64,000 nt of DNA from Ypsolopha sequella. Its lineage: Eukaryota; Arthropoda; Insecta; Lepidoptera; Ypsolophidae. The notes below the pieces were generated by a model, which made no database searches, was not told the origin of the DNA, and saw nothing but the letters and a program-made list of their open reading frames with translations. The position numbers and the translations under genes were made by a program. The stretch covers positions 15,566,501-15,630,500 of the forward strand of contig OW204009.1 of NCBI GenBank assembly GCA_934047225.1. The letters are read 5' to 3'. Below, one piece after another: positions 10,207-22,200 of the stretch (positions are counted from its first letter, which is position 1; each line of letters opens with the position of its first letter).

Positions 10207-10740
10207 GACGGATAGACGGACAGCCTAAATAACAAATTTAGTCATTTTACTTTGTAAATGAAGGACTTTCCAAAGACAACTTCATCCCCCTTTTCACCCC
10301 TTCGAGGTTGGTATTATCACAAACGCTGAGACACGTATTAAGTAATTTTCAATTGTCAGTCTAAACACAAAATTTAAAGATCCTAACTTCGAAACAGACG
10401 AACTTTATAATAAAGAACTTTCATACAAACTTTCTTTTTTTTTACCGTCATCTAGACCTCGCCGAGCTCTTTTCTCAGAGTACCATGAACATAGGTCTAG
10501 CATCAGCCGTTTTGGAGATATGAGCCTGTAGAGTTTTGACACTTTCGGCAGACAGATCTTCTCTAGACCTTTTCCTAGACACCCATCAACACGGGTCTAT
10601 ATCCAGCCGTTTGGGAGATACAGGCCGTCAAATACAGGCCGTTAACAAAAAAAAAACTTTTTTTGCCATCCCGTGGTCCAACCCCTAGGGATGTAGTGAT
10701 GTACTACCTTCCGTTCCAAAGATATTTTGCTTGGATATAG
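10207..10740. other. Helitron-like interior sequence
   Basis: It contains two diverged copies of a TCTAGACC...CAGCCGTTTGGGAGATA segment (about 10450-10640) and CCCCCTTTTCACCCC-type runs that resemble the interior of the neighbouring Helitrons. No gene. Confidence 0.35.
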
Positions 10741-10812
10741 ATATATATAGATTGATAGATAGATAGACAGATAGATAGATAGATAGATTGTGGATATATA
10801 GATCGATAGATA
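10741..10812. repeat. (GATA)n microsatellite
   Basis: Imperfect GATA/GATT tetranucleotide run. Frames through it appear on both strands only because of the repeat. Confidence 0.85.
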
Positions 10813-11603
10813 TCTCAAAAGGAAAAAATGGAACCCTAATAGGATCACTTGGGTGGCTGTCTGTCTGTCCGTCTGTTACAGCCGATTTGCTCTGGCACAC
10901 ATACTTTCAAGAATTTTCATGTCCTCTATATTAAATTGCAAAATCGATGCCATTGTCGTAATAAACGTCCCAAAAAACCATAAAAACGACACCCATATTG
11001 ATATTTACACTTTCTAACACTTCAACCCCATCGCATCCCAACAGGAGATGATGGTATTGCATGTCCACTATGTTGGATTTAAAAATAGTTGTTGTTTTCG
11101 TAATCAGCGACCCGATAAACCATACAAACGATACCCATGTTGGTTTTCAGACTTTGTCACCCCATTTCCCCCTTTTAGGGGTTGAATTCTGGAAAAACTT
11201 TTTTCACGTCCACTACGTTTTATTTTAAAATCGTTGTCGTTTTCGTGATCAGCAACCCGATAAACCATTTAAACGATACCCATGTTGATTTTCAGACTTT
11301 GTTTCCCCATTTCCCCCTTTTAGGGGTTGAATTCTGAAAAAACCTGAAATACGTATTTACTCATTTATTGATAAGAGTACTCCTGTGAAGTTTCAAAAAA
11401 ATTGTCTAACTATTCTCGTTTCCCCATACAAATTTTGGACCCCCGTTTCACCCTCTCAGGGGGTGAATTTTGAAAAATTCTTTCTTAGTGCACCCCTAGA
11501 CGTCTAAAGGAACCTACTTGCCAAATTTGGAATCTCTAGACTCAACGGTTTGGGCTGTGCGTTAATATGTCAGTCAGTCAGCTTCTTCTTTTATATATTT
11601 AGA
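10813..11603 (-). mobile_element. Helitron, 5' portion
   Basis: On the minus strand the 5' terminus is TCTAAATATATAAAA at 11603, preceded by A. The body is homologous to 8280-8790 (blocks GGAACCCTAATAGGATCACT and GGGCTGTGCGTT). No 3' hairpin was found before the GATA microsatellite, so the copy is 3'-truncated. Confidence 0.65.
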
Positions 11604-11604
11604 T

Positions 11605-11633
11605 ATGATGACGATGATGATGATGATGATGAT
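11605..11633. repeat. (GAT)n microsatellite
   Basis: A short trinucleotide run directly beside the Helitron 5' end. Confidence 0.8.
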
Positions 11634-11752
11634 GTTGTGAAAGCCGGAAACTGGCAATATTACTCGTCTATGCTTATAACTTTTACAATGGAACTAAACC
11701 TCAAACCGCGAAAAAAAATTTTTGCACTATAGAAACGTTTCATACTCGACCA
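11627..11752 (+). repeat. inverted copy of a 120-bp repeat (right)
   Basis: Counterpart of 7137-7257 in the opposite orientation. It starts GATGTTGTGAAAGCCGG and ends near GTTTCATA. Confidence 0.7.
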
Positions 11753-11879
11753 AAATGTATGAAACAATAATTTCTTTTTAGATGTATTTTCATTATTACT
11801 TAAGGAAATTATTCAGCCATAAGCAACTTAAAAAGTAGAACATTTTTTGAGATCAAAATACTAAGTTAAAATAATATAA

Positions 11880-12012
11880 TTAAATAATAATCATTCAAAC
11901 GGTAACACCAAGTAATATAAGGCAATGTCATGCAATATACAGACCGCCCTTAACTTCTAGTCCACTCTGAATACGAGGCGATTTAACTAGAAGTTTAGCG
12001 CGATCTGTACAC
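11880..12012. mobile_element. fragment of the foldback family at 7258-7926
   Basis: It shares the inner-arm blocks of the palindrome (AACACCA, ATATACAGA, TACGAGGCGATT, GCGATCTGTAC). About 130 bp, without a matching second arm. Confidence 0.55.
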
Positions 12013-12896
12013 TTATTTAACGGCATCTTCAAATGAGTGTAAATATTCGATACACAGACATAGACGTGTTTTAAATTCCGAGGCGCTTTCATTTTTACAC
12101 CGATTTCACACAACAGCCTCAGAATTAGGATTAGAACTTACACTCTTGTGACTCTTATGCCACCTAGCGGGCACACCCTGGTACTACCTATTTCGGGATT
12201 TTTTTATAAACACACACACGACCTGTCATAGTTACCAAAAGCGAGGCAAAAATTTCAATGCCTCTGATTGGGTCGTCAAAAGTATGTTTTTGACCAAACA
12301 AAGGCCGTAGATTTTGAAAATAAAGTCAGATTATCCATGAAAAAATGTAAGACCGCCTCGCTTTGACAGGCGCCTCACTTTTGGGTCTGTAGACGGACAA
12401 AACGTCTCACATTTAGGACCACACAAACACACACACCCTCACCCTCACACACACCCTTACATACGCACCCTCACACTCACTACAAAGTAATAGAATAAGT
12501 TAAGTTACTTTAATTTAATTGCATTGTATCTTTACTTGTCATTGTTAACTTTATATAAAAACTAAAACTGTGTGGAAGAGCGGGGTCTCCTAATACAAGT
12601 ATTTACGTACTTAAAAGGAGTCTCCAACCCAGCTATGTTAAACCGCTTTGAATGATAAATAAAGATTTTTGTATTTTTTTTTTTTGTATTCGGCATTCGT
12701 GTCGTCTGCAAATAAGTACTAGAAGATTCATATCAGCTATTGAATTTCCACGTACAACAAAATTAGTTTTCTATAAAATAATCCTCGTAGTTGAATCCAA
12801 AACGTGTTCGGTATACCTACAGACAAGACTACAAAATTATTTTTATATTTCAATAAATTAATCAATGTACTTCATAAGTTTTTGTGGTATTGGATT
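12013..12896. other. no gene; CA-rich stretch
   Basis: Contains a CACACA/CACCCT-rich stretch at about 12420-12480 and AT-rich DNA. I see no coding exon. It forms the upstream flank of esterase A. Confidence 0.45.
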
Positions 12897-12935
12897 TGAT
12901 AGCGATAAAACTGATATGATAACAAAATATAAAAG
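12897..12935 (+). promoter_or_regulatory. putative core promoter of esterase A
   Basis: A canonical TATAAAAG at 12928-12935 lies 78 bp upstream of the ATG, with WGATAR motifs at 12897-12902 and 12917-12922. The equivalent interval of esterase B also has a TATA-like run and GATA motifs. GATA factors drive many insect midgut and fat-body genes; that role here is inference. Confidence 0.4.
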
Positions 12936-13013
12936 TATATTACTCACACTTATAATGTTTAGTCATACCCACATTCAATAAAACGGCAACTTGCGTAAGG
13001 TTCCACAATAAAC

Positions 13014-13214
13014 ATGTACGAAACGAAATATTTAGTAATACTACATTTAATTGTATTTTTAAATGCCAAACTAACAGTGGCACAAGATGTCGAAACTAAA
13101 GTAGTAAATATAAATCAAGGTCCAGTAAGAGGGTTCAGATCTGCTCAACATGGCATCTTCGAGTTCAATGGAATACCATACGCAACTGCTCCCACCGGAT
13201 CCGATAAGTTTAAG
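13014..13214 (+). CDS. esterase A exon 1
   Basis: 67 codons from ATG to the donor at 13215 (AAG|GTACTT), phase 0. It encodes a hydrophobic signal peptide, then the family N-terminal pattern GPVRG...F.GIPYATAP. The start is supported by the TATA box upstream and the same start in esterase B, where 53 of 67 residues match by hand count. Confidence 0.85.
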
Positions 13215-16200
13215 GTACTTATTAAACTATTATAATCTTCTGGTACAACGTCTTTGAACCTCACAAATATTGCCTTAAGCCGGTGCCACCCCTGATTCTC
13301 GCTTTAAGTCGCCTCTTCCCAGCGTCATCCGAAAATGATTCTATTGTTAAAGTTATTTCTCTTAAAACGGTAAGTTAAAAAATTGGGAAAAATATATATA
13401 TGGTTAGATAAACTATAAAGCACAACTTCGTTTTAAAAAATTATTCTCGGGTGTAAGGAACAGCATGAAAATATCATCCCATCAAAAACATAGGTAGTCC
13501 TCCTTTTTTTCTTCTCGGGTAATATTTCTTGCACGTCAGCTACGGATTTTCTTAAAGCCCACTCCCTTTAACTGATCAATGGGACTTACTCCAGAGAAAC
13601 TAGTATCGGGAAAGAGCACTTCATAATGACCACCTAAGAAACTACCAGAGAATCGTAAACGTTTCACTGGCGTCCCAGGATCACCACCTCTCAAAAGGCC
13701 ATTTTCGTAATCCTCGAAAGTAAATGGATACAAAGCGGTGGCTGTAATAAGTTTGAATACGGAACCGTAGGTGGTAGTATCATCATTGCTGTCGAGTACA
13801 GGTCAGCGTTAATGTAAGTGTCTCCACGCTCGTCACACGTATAAAGTTGCATTTCATCCAAATGCGCTACCACATACTCGACTACCGCACACCTAATGTC
13901 ATACGACGACTCAATGTTCCCATCATCGAAATATTATAGAGGGAAGTATAATCTCAGTAGGAAACGCCATTAAAACGTGACGCCACATTTTGAAGGTCGT
14001 GTGCTTTGTGGTGTACGACAGACGCTTATCTCATTGGTCAGCAAAAATCACGTGATGTTATCTTCCCACCTCTGTATGCCTAGCAAAAAAGTTTTTTAAA
14101 GTAAACGTACATGTTACTACTTCGCAACTTTATACTTTTTTTCATGGTTGTTCACTTTCAACACAGTGATTCCAAACCAATTGACAATCAGCTAGTAAGC
14201 GAAAGTATCGTGGTCCTCTACCAATACGCTGTGTGTGAACGAATCAAAGCAACTCGAATAGGCAGGATTATCCGTCATAAAAATGGATATGTTTATGCAA
14301 CATTCGGCAGGGATCAAGATTATTAATTAATAACACTGATCAACAAAGATAACTTGTTTTTTGTTAATACTTGAAATAATTTTAGATATGCTTGTAGAAA
14401 TTTGTGTGCTGAATCTGGGATTTTCTCTTGACAAACAATTCTACTGGTCTAGTTGTATGAAAATATTATATGCGGTTCCGTCTATAAATATATTGTATTT
14501 GTTTGCCAGGTTGTGTCACAATATACGTAGCAATAAGGATAATAAATAAAATACCAGAATTAAAGTAATAAAAAAATGTATAATACAATAACTACAGATT
14601 TATCCTTTACTTATGTACCACACATAACTAAAAATATTTTTTCATTAGATGCTGGAATCAGAATACAGAAATGTTAAACAAGAAAAAAATATTTATTTAA
14701 AACGATAATAAACAACGTTATAAAAAGGGTTAAGTGCGTGCTGTATTAAAAAAAAAATCGTATAACTATTTGAACTAATATTCATGTACATATTTTATCA
14801 TCCGAATTTGGGAAAATTGCAATTTCACGTGATTACAACAGCATAATAATAAAATAATAAAAGAAACCTAATAAAACCTCAAAATATACTCAGTAATGTT
14901 TTGATATATCAACGACTTAGTACCTACTGCATGCATACTCTTTCGTGCATAACACCATCCAATAAATCTGGCCAACGGAAAATTCTATGAATGAAGTTAA
15001 ATTAAAAAAAAAAAGAAACCTCAAGAATGAGCAAGACTTTGATTGCGTGTTGCGCGTTTTTGACGTAAGACCGAGAGTGAATGATGAACCGAAGCGTTTG
15101 AACCTTAGTACCAGATACTAGAATGCAGTTTAACTTGTCGGGGATATCGTAAATAAAAAAAAGGTCATTGTACTCACTGTCACGTGGTCTAAAGAATCAT
15201 GATGTTCTGTGTTCTCTTTTTAAGAGGCTATGCGAATTTTATTTTTCTCACTGTCACTCCAAGCGAAAAATCGCGCAGTGCGAGAGGGGTGGACTCAAGG
15301 CAAAAGTGAAAAAAGTTGGTTTTATATTTTTATTAAAAAAACTAAAATAGCTATCAAAATTTCAAATATCAAATCTCTAGATATTGTTAAAACACACCTA
15401 ATAAAATATGTTTGAGTTCTGTATATGGTTCCTATTCGTCAAACGAGGAGAAAAAGTGTGTTTCCCGACCTCAATTCTACAACTATTTCTATCGAGGAAA
15501 ATTTATCCAAACATGTTTTCCAATTTCAAAACCCTAGATTATATAGTCAAAATGCATATACCAGAAATTGATTATAATTTTCCAAGTATTTCATGAAAAA
15601 CACAGAAAAGAAACACCCGTATTTTTTTCGCATATCGCCCTAATTGATTTACTAATAAAAGTTCTTACATGAAAGGAAAACCATATACAAAGTGACAAAT
15701 ATTACAGCCAAACTCATACTGGAGGCTTGGTAAGTGATAAGTATCAAGAATCATGAACATTTTTGCGTAATTTGAAAAAGAAAATTTCGCTTTCCATAGT
15801 AAATTGACTCAAGGCTTGTGTTTGTAGAGACAGGAAAAAAATAATTTTAAAATATCCCAAAAAGGGTTATTGAACCTTGCTACCGATTACTTACCAAGTC
15901 TTCAGTATGAACTTGATTGTTTAAATAAATGTCACCTTATATAAATTACATTCATTTAAACATATTTAAAGGTGATACTGTCTCGGAGTCCTCATTCTCG
16001 TGATTATAGGAGGACTTGGAGACAGTACTGGAACTCAGGAACCAGGAATAGTAAGAAAGTCGTGTTTTATTTTTATTTGTTAAGAATGATGAGTTGGTTT
16101 CGGAAACTTTGTGTCATGAGCTGGTGATGGAATGAGGACTTGGAGACAGTACTGGAACTCAGGAACCAGGAATAGTAAGAAAGTCGTGTTTTATTTTTAT

Positions 16201-19200
16201 TTGTTAAGAATGATGAGTTGGTTTCGGAAACTTTGTGTCATGAGCTGGTGATGGAATGAGGACTTGGAGACAGTACTGGAACTCAGGAACCAGGAATAGT
16301 AAGAAAGTCGTGTTTTATTTTTATTTGTTAAGAATGATGAGTTGGTTTCGGAAACTTTGTGTCATGAGCTGGTGATGGAATGAGGACTTGGAGACAGTAC
16401 TGGAACTCAGGAACCAGGAATAGTAAGAAAGTCGTGTTTTATTTTTATTTGTTAAGAATGATGAGTTGGTTTCGGAAACTTTGTGTCATGAGCTGGTGAT
16501 GGAATGAGGACTTGGAGACAGTACTGGAACTCAGGAACCAGGAATAGTAAAGCAGTCGTGTTTGGACTCTATTAGTTGAGGACGATGAGCTAGTTTTGCT
16601 TACTTCGTGGCATGAGCTGGTGATGGAATGAAGACATGGAGACAGTACTGGATCTCAGGAACCAGGAATATTAAGGAAGTCATTTCTGGACATTATTTGT
16701 TAAGGATGATGAGCTGGTTTCAGAAACTTGATGTGTTGAGCTGGTCATGGAAATCAAACACGACTTCCTTACTATTCCTGGTTCCAGAGTTCTAGTACTG
16801 CCTCCAAGTCCTCATTCCATCACCAGCTCAAGACATCAAGTTTCTGAAACCAGCTCATCATCCTTAACAAATGAAGTCCAGACACGACTGCCTTACTATT
16901 CCTGGTTCCTGAGTTCCAGCACTGTCTCCAAGTCCTTATTCCACCACCAGCTCAAGACACCAAGTTTGCAAACCAGCTTATCAATTTTTTCAGTATTAGT
17001 TCAAACACGACTGCTGTACGATCATTCTTCATACACTGAGGTACCAAGCTATTTTCGACGAGATAAACCGAATATATAGAAGTGGGTAAAAGCAACATAA
17101 CAATGTTTCACTTGGACGGAAAATGGATAGACGGACATACAAGTGGGTGAAGTTCAATACTTACCTACTTTTGTAATTTTATCCCACGCAATGCAGCACC
17201 CACGTAGTCACTATTTTTCGAAAAATACTGCGCAACCATAAAAATGTCCACTTTTGGTAAGTTGTCAGATTGGCCTTTGACAAATCCCTCATCTATTTTA
17301 AAACTATATGATTATAATACTAAAGTATACACTAAACACACGTAATTTTATATTTTATAAATCTTCAATAGCCAAAATCTGTGTAAGAAGACATTCAGAT
17401 TAAGAAATTATAACTAATAACAAATCAATTTTGCGTCTGCGAGCCGCAAGCACAGATTATATAGTAGTTACTACGTAACAGATACTTCTCTCCCTTATAA
17501 AACGAAAATACCTACCAAAATTGCACGCTACGCTATAGCTACACTATCTACTGTCAGGAAATACATGCAAAAATGCATCTAAGGGGCTGGACTTAGCGTT
17601 GATAATACTAAGTACAGCGCGCGGTATAGAGGCGTCGTCGGCGGCGCGACACGCCGCGCCGTGCGCTTTCCATAGGGTTGTCGCGACGAGTCGGAAAGAA
17701 AAAAAAGTTATGGTAGGCAAGTTCTATTATTTAATTTACAAAATATTGATTGATGTACAGATCAATCAATATTTTGTAAATTATTGTAAATTAAATAAAA
17801 TTTAATTTACCGTGTACAGATCGTTAACAGTTTATTTACCTCTAGGCTGATCGAAAATGATTCTTAGGTATTGGACTTAGAACAGCTGTCAGAGGTAAAA
17901 TAACTGAACGGTGTGTATGATACTTTCTTTTTCGCTTCGGGTTATAGTAAACATTTAGTTTAAATTAATACTTTCAAAATTATAATGATTAACCGTTTTC
18001 CGTATACCAGCTAAAAATACATTATCTTAATTAAACGTAGGTAATTGAGCTCTGTTCCACACACAACACGCGTTTGTTAGAAAGAGATAGTTGCGAAATT
18101 CAATCGGGCGAGCCTGCAATGCGTGCGAGTGAAGGAAGCTCGGCCCGTTAAAACAAATTCAAATTGCAATAATATCAATTAACAAAAATAATAAGCAGCT
18201 CCTCAATCCTAGATTACTTGCCGTACCTAAGCACACGAAAACGAAATGTCCAGCTTACCTTCCCTCATCTCCAGGTAATTAAAAAAATTATAAGACATCC
18301 GAAAAAGGCACAATGCCGTACAGTAGCCATAATTTTCGTATTTCCGGGAGAACATAAATACACACAAGTACGTTTGGCGTGCACGACAGGCACGGAATGA
18401 CGACGCGTGGCAGCCCACTGGCGGGAAATCACTCGGGTTATGCCTAATTATTATTACCAATCGCGGCAGCTACGCTCGAGTGACGGGGCCCTGCCGCAAG
18501 GTCGAACGGCCGACTGACTGCGAGACTAGCTATGACGTCATCATAGGCCTAGATGCCTTATGACAAATTTACAAATTGTTTCGGAAATGGCCGATATGTT
18601 TTTGGTCATAACTTCGGTAATACTGTGACTATTACAACGAAACGAAAACTGGTGTAATTTCCAAAAATCTGGCTTTAATACCAAGTGCTTCTTTTTGCAA
18701 AATTCCGACCCTTAAGCCTTATTCATTCTCATGTTCCACGTCTACGGCGGCACATCCACACAATTTAGACTCTTTTGTTATCTTTATTATAACGTGATAG
18801 GGACGAAAATGCTACAACCGACTATAAACTTATGTGGTTCGTTTTAAATTATTCTTAGATTATTTATTTTCGACTAATGTTTGAAAAATGATGTCAATTT
18901 TCATACTTATGCATAGAAGCTTATACCATCACGCTTGGAATGTTTCTTGGAGTTGCTTAGACACCATTTCACAATGAAACTAGGCATATTGTGTTTTTTT
19001 TTTAAACGTTACATGTACTCGACGACTTAGTTCACGCACAGCTGTCACGAGACTGCTAGACGTGCGGCACTTATAACTAAGCACATGCCCACCGTGGCAA
19101 TTATTTAGTGGCGTCAATTTTTAAGCGCGTTTATACTTCCCTCCCTTATTATTTCGAAGGTTCCCATACATAGAGAATGACAAAGAATGGAACAAACATG

Positions 19201-22200
19201 AACCATCTCCAGGTATAGGGACAACTAGGTGTGGACAAGGATTTTCATTTATGTACAATATTTCAGGTTCCATTGCAATATTAATTTTTACGCTAAGTTA
19301 TTAGTATTATTATCCACAATTAGATGCAACAGGCAGGTTAATATTTTTTTTGACCATTAAGTGAAAGGCAGGCTTGTCAGTCTAAACCACATAGTACATT
19401 ATTATGTCTAAAATTCAATGACACACGAGTACATAGACATTTCAATATACCTACATCATAGAGGATGCATATACAAATAATAAAACATTAGCCGCTTTAT
19501 TTTTCCTGTAAGCAATCACCACAGAACATTTATCACAGGGGTCTACAGCTTCAGCCGTTATAGGTGAATATAGCGCGTAAATATTTTCATATAATATTAT
19601 GTTACTTTGTCCTCTAGCACGGCAAGTAAAAATATGGCCCCTATCACAGCAAAAAAAGTTCAATAAATGGAAATCCAAGGGGGGTCCAATTATTCTACGT
19701 TATTTGTTTAAGCAATTTTGGTCAGATACATATTAGAGTTCCGTATTCAAAAGATGCTGACTTGTTTGTCAGGCGTTACCATTTTAGCGCCTGGTTTTTT
19801 GTCGCCTTGATGTTGCTATGTCATCCTTATTGTTGGCATTTACCATAATGGTTTAGGGTTTCGTACCCATATTGTGTGATGTTAGCACGGAACCCTTCGT
19901 GAGCGAGTCCGACTTGCACTTAGCCGGTTTAATAGCGACTTAATTACGAAATGTTGATATTTCTCTTCTGAAATAGACTAAATGTGTTTTAGGGTTCTTT
20001 ACCCAAAGCACAGATTATTATAACAAAACTCTATCGTTAGAACGGTTATACAAACAAGTACCTACAAGTTGAAAATTTAGGGAGACTACTTTAAAGTAAA
20101 ATAACAAATAATAACAATTAGGGTTCCTTCCTAAAAAGGTACCGAATTGTTTGTCAGGCGCTACCGTTTTATCGCTTTGTTTTTTGTCGCCTTAATATTG
20201 CTATGGCATCTATATTGTTGCTATTTACTTTTAGGGTTCCGCACCTGTATTGTGTAGGGGTACGGAACCCTTTATGCGCGAGTCCGATTCGCACTTTACC
20301 GGTGTTATTTTTTATTTTTCGCATTGTAACGGTTTTATTTTTATTTTTACTGCTTGCTCTATTTTCGGAGATATACGTATACATTTTTCTACACTTTTTA
20401 CCATCTAGCGTCACGTCACGAGGTAGAATTTTTCGTGGTAGATGCCTTTAATGCAAAGCAGCATACCACCAACGTCATCTAGTGTCATACAAATTTATAG
20501 ATGCAGCTGTAAACATACATTTTGTATAGACTTTGTATGGAAATATTTAATTACCAACCGCAAATAACATTTTTATATTTTTTTGTTGCAATGTACACTT
20601 AACACTAACCGCATGCAAAATTTCAAGTTTGTAGGCCTGCTAGAACACCGTTACACTTTTGATGATCAGTCAGTTAGTCAGTGACAAAATAAGGGAACTT
20701 TGACTTGAGATATATCGTAATCAAATATAGTTACAAACTTGTAATTTGGGGGTAGAAGTAGGTTCAGTAAGTACTCTTGGTAACTGAAATTTCAGACTTC
20801 TAGCTTTAGCCACAACGAAGATACAGGGGGGTTGAAAGTGCCGTGAGTTGCTTCGAGAAAAGGATGGTACGGCCGTTCCGCGTTTTGTTTACGAGACTTG
20901 GCGGGGGCACTACCGTGCCCCCAGATACAATAGTGTCGATTCGACGCAACACAACTTAATTAATTTGACAGAACTACGTTATCTTATTTTGAGCATTCTG
21001 TCTTTGTCTTTTCGATACAGAAAGAAAAAGACAGAACGCTCAAATTAAGTTTAGTCCTGTCAAATAAGTTAAGTCGTGTTGCGCCGAATCGACACAATTG
21101 TCAAGCTGTTTTAAAACTAAAAACCACTTTGAAACCACTAATGGTATTTGTATGGTTCTTGAACTAAAATTTAAGAAAAATTTTGCTTAGAAAAATAAAA
21201 TGAATGGATTTTTTTCCCGTACATTGCGTCCATGTGAAAAGTATTATTTTCTCCAATTTTGCGTTATCAGGAGACTGCTACAGGCATCGAAAGCTTTTCT
21301 ACATGTTGTTAGCTGTAATTAAACAACATTTACAACTGTAATAAATGTATATAAAACTTGTTAATTAATAAAACTTCTAAATTTCTTACATATTTCTAAG
21401 GTTTTTTAAACAGCACTTGTCGTACAACTTAACAAACTTTTTACTATTTTAACAATTATTAAACTGGGCCCAGGGGTCCAATTTTATTTTGGTCGAAAGT
21501 AAAAAAAGAAAGTCACGCACTTCTGGTCGGGGTAAGTAGTACCAAAGGGATTCTCCTTTTACCTCCCCCTCACATCTCCTCCTTGTACTCACTCTCCCCA
21601 ATTCAGAGACATTGTTTAAGACATAGATTTTGAAGTAGAAACTATTATTTTTGAAGTTCTTTTGACTTTAGAAGCGGCCTTAATTTGAAAAAAAGTTACA
21701 GATGTCGATCTAAATGTTGAGTCCTCGTGTAAAAAAAAAAATATCAAGTTAAGTCTTCACTCGGTACACTCTAGATAATTACGGCCCAACGTGATGGGTG
21801 GTGAGTCCTATCGCCGTTCTTTGGGCACAAATACACGCTTTTTAGGGCATGCAGGTTTCCTCAACGATGTTTATCTTCACCGTTCAGTCAATAAATGTCG
21901 AAAAATTCCCGACCGTGGATTGAACCTGGATCTCAAGATTGAGAGGCCAGCGTTTTTCGCCTGAGCTACCGCCGCTTTTTTATTAATTACTCAAATATAT
22001 AATCTGCCATTTCTATTTTTTTTTAGTCTGTCTGCTGTATTTTTAAAGGATCAGGATATTATTCTGTCTAGATGACGAGAAAATGCATTTTTACGGAGAT
22101 ACGGAGAAAGTCAGGTGCTAACACCGTCTTAAAGCGAATTGTTTTTGTTGTAGGCCCCATTATCTGGACCAGTGTGGACAGAGACGTTTGAAGCTAACGT

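Noticed and set aside
10642..10900. Ile/Tyr/Ser-repeat peptides on the minus strand
   Set aside because: They translate the (GATA)n microsatellite.
16747..17079. 110-codon frame as a protein gene
   Set aside because: It reads through the inverted units of the 124-bp satellite and has no independent support.
20169..20451. 82-codon frame with a hydrophobic stretch (and its copy at 56296-56679) as a conserved small gene
   Set aside because: Both lie in copies of a dispersed repeat bearing the GGTTCCG motif, so the similarity reflects the repeat.
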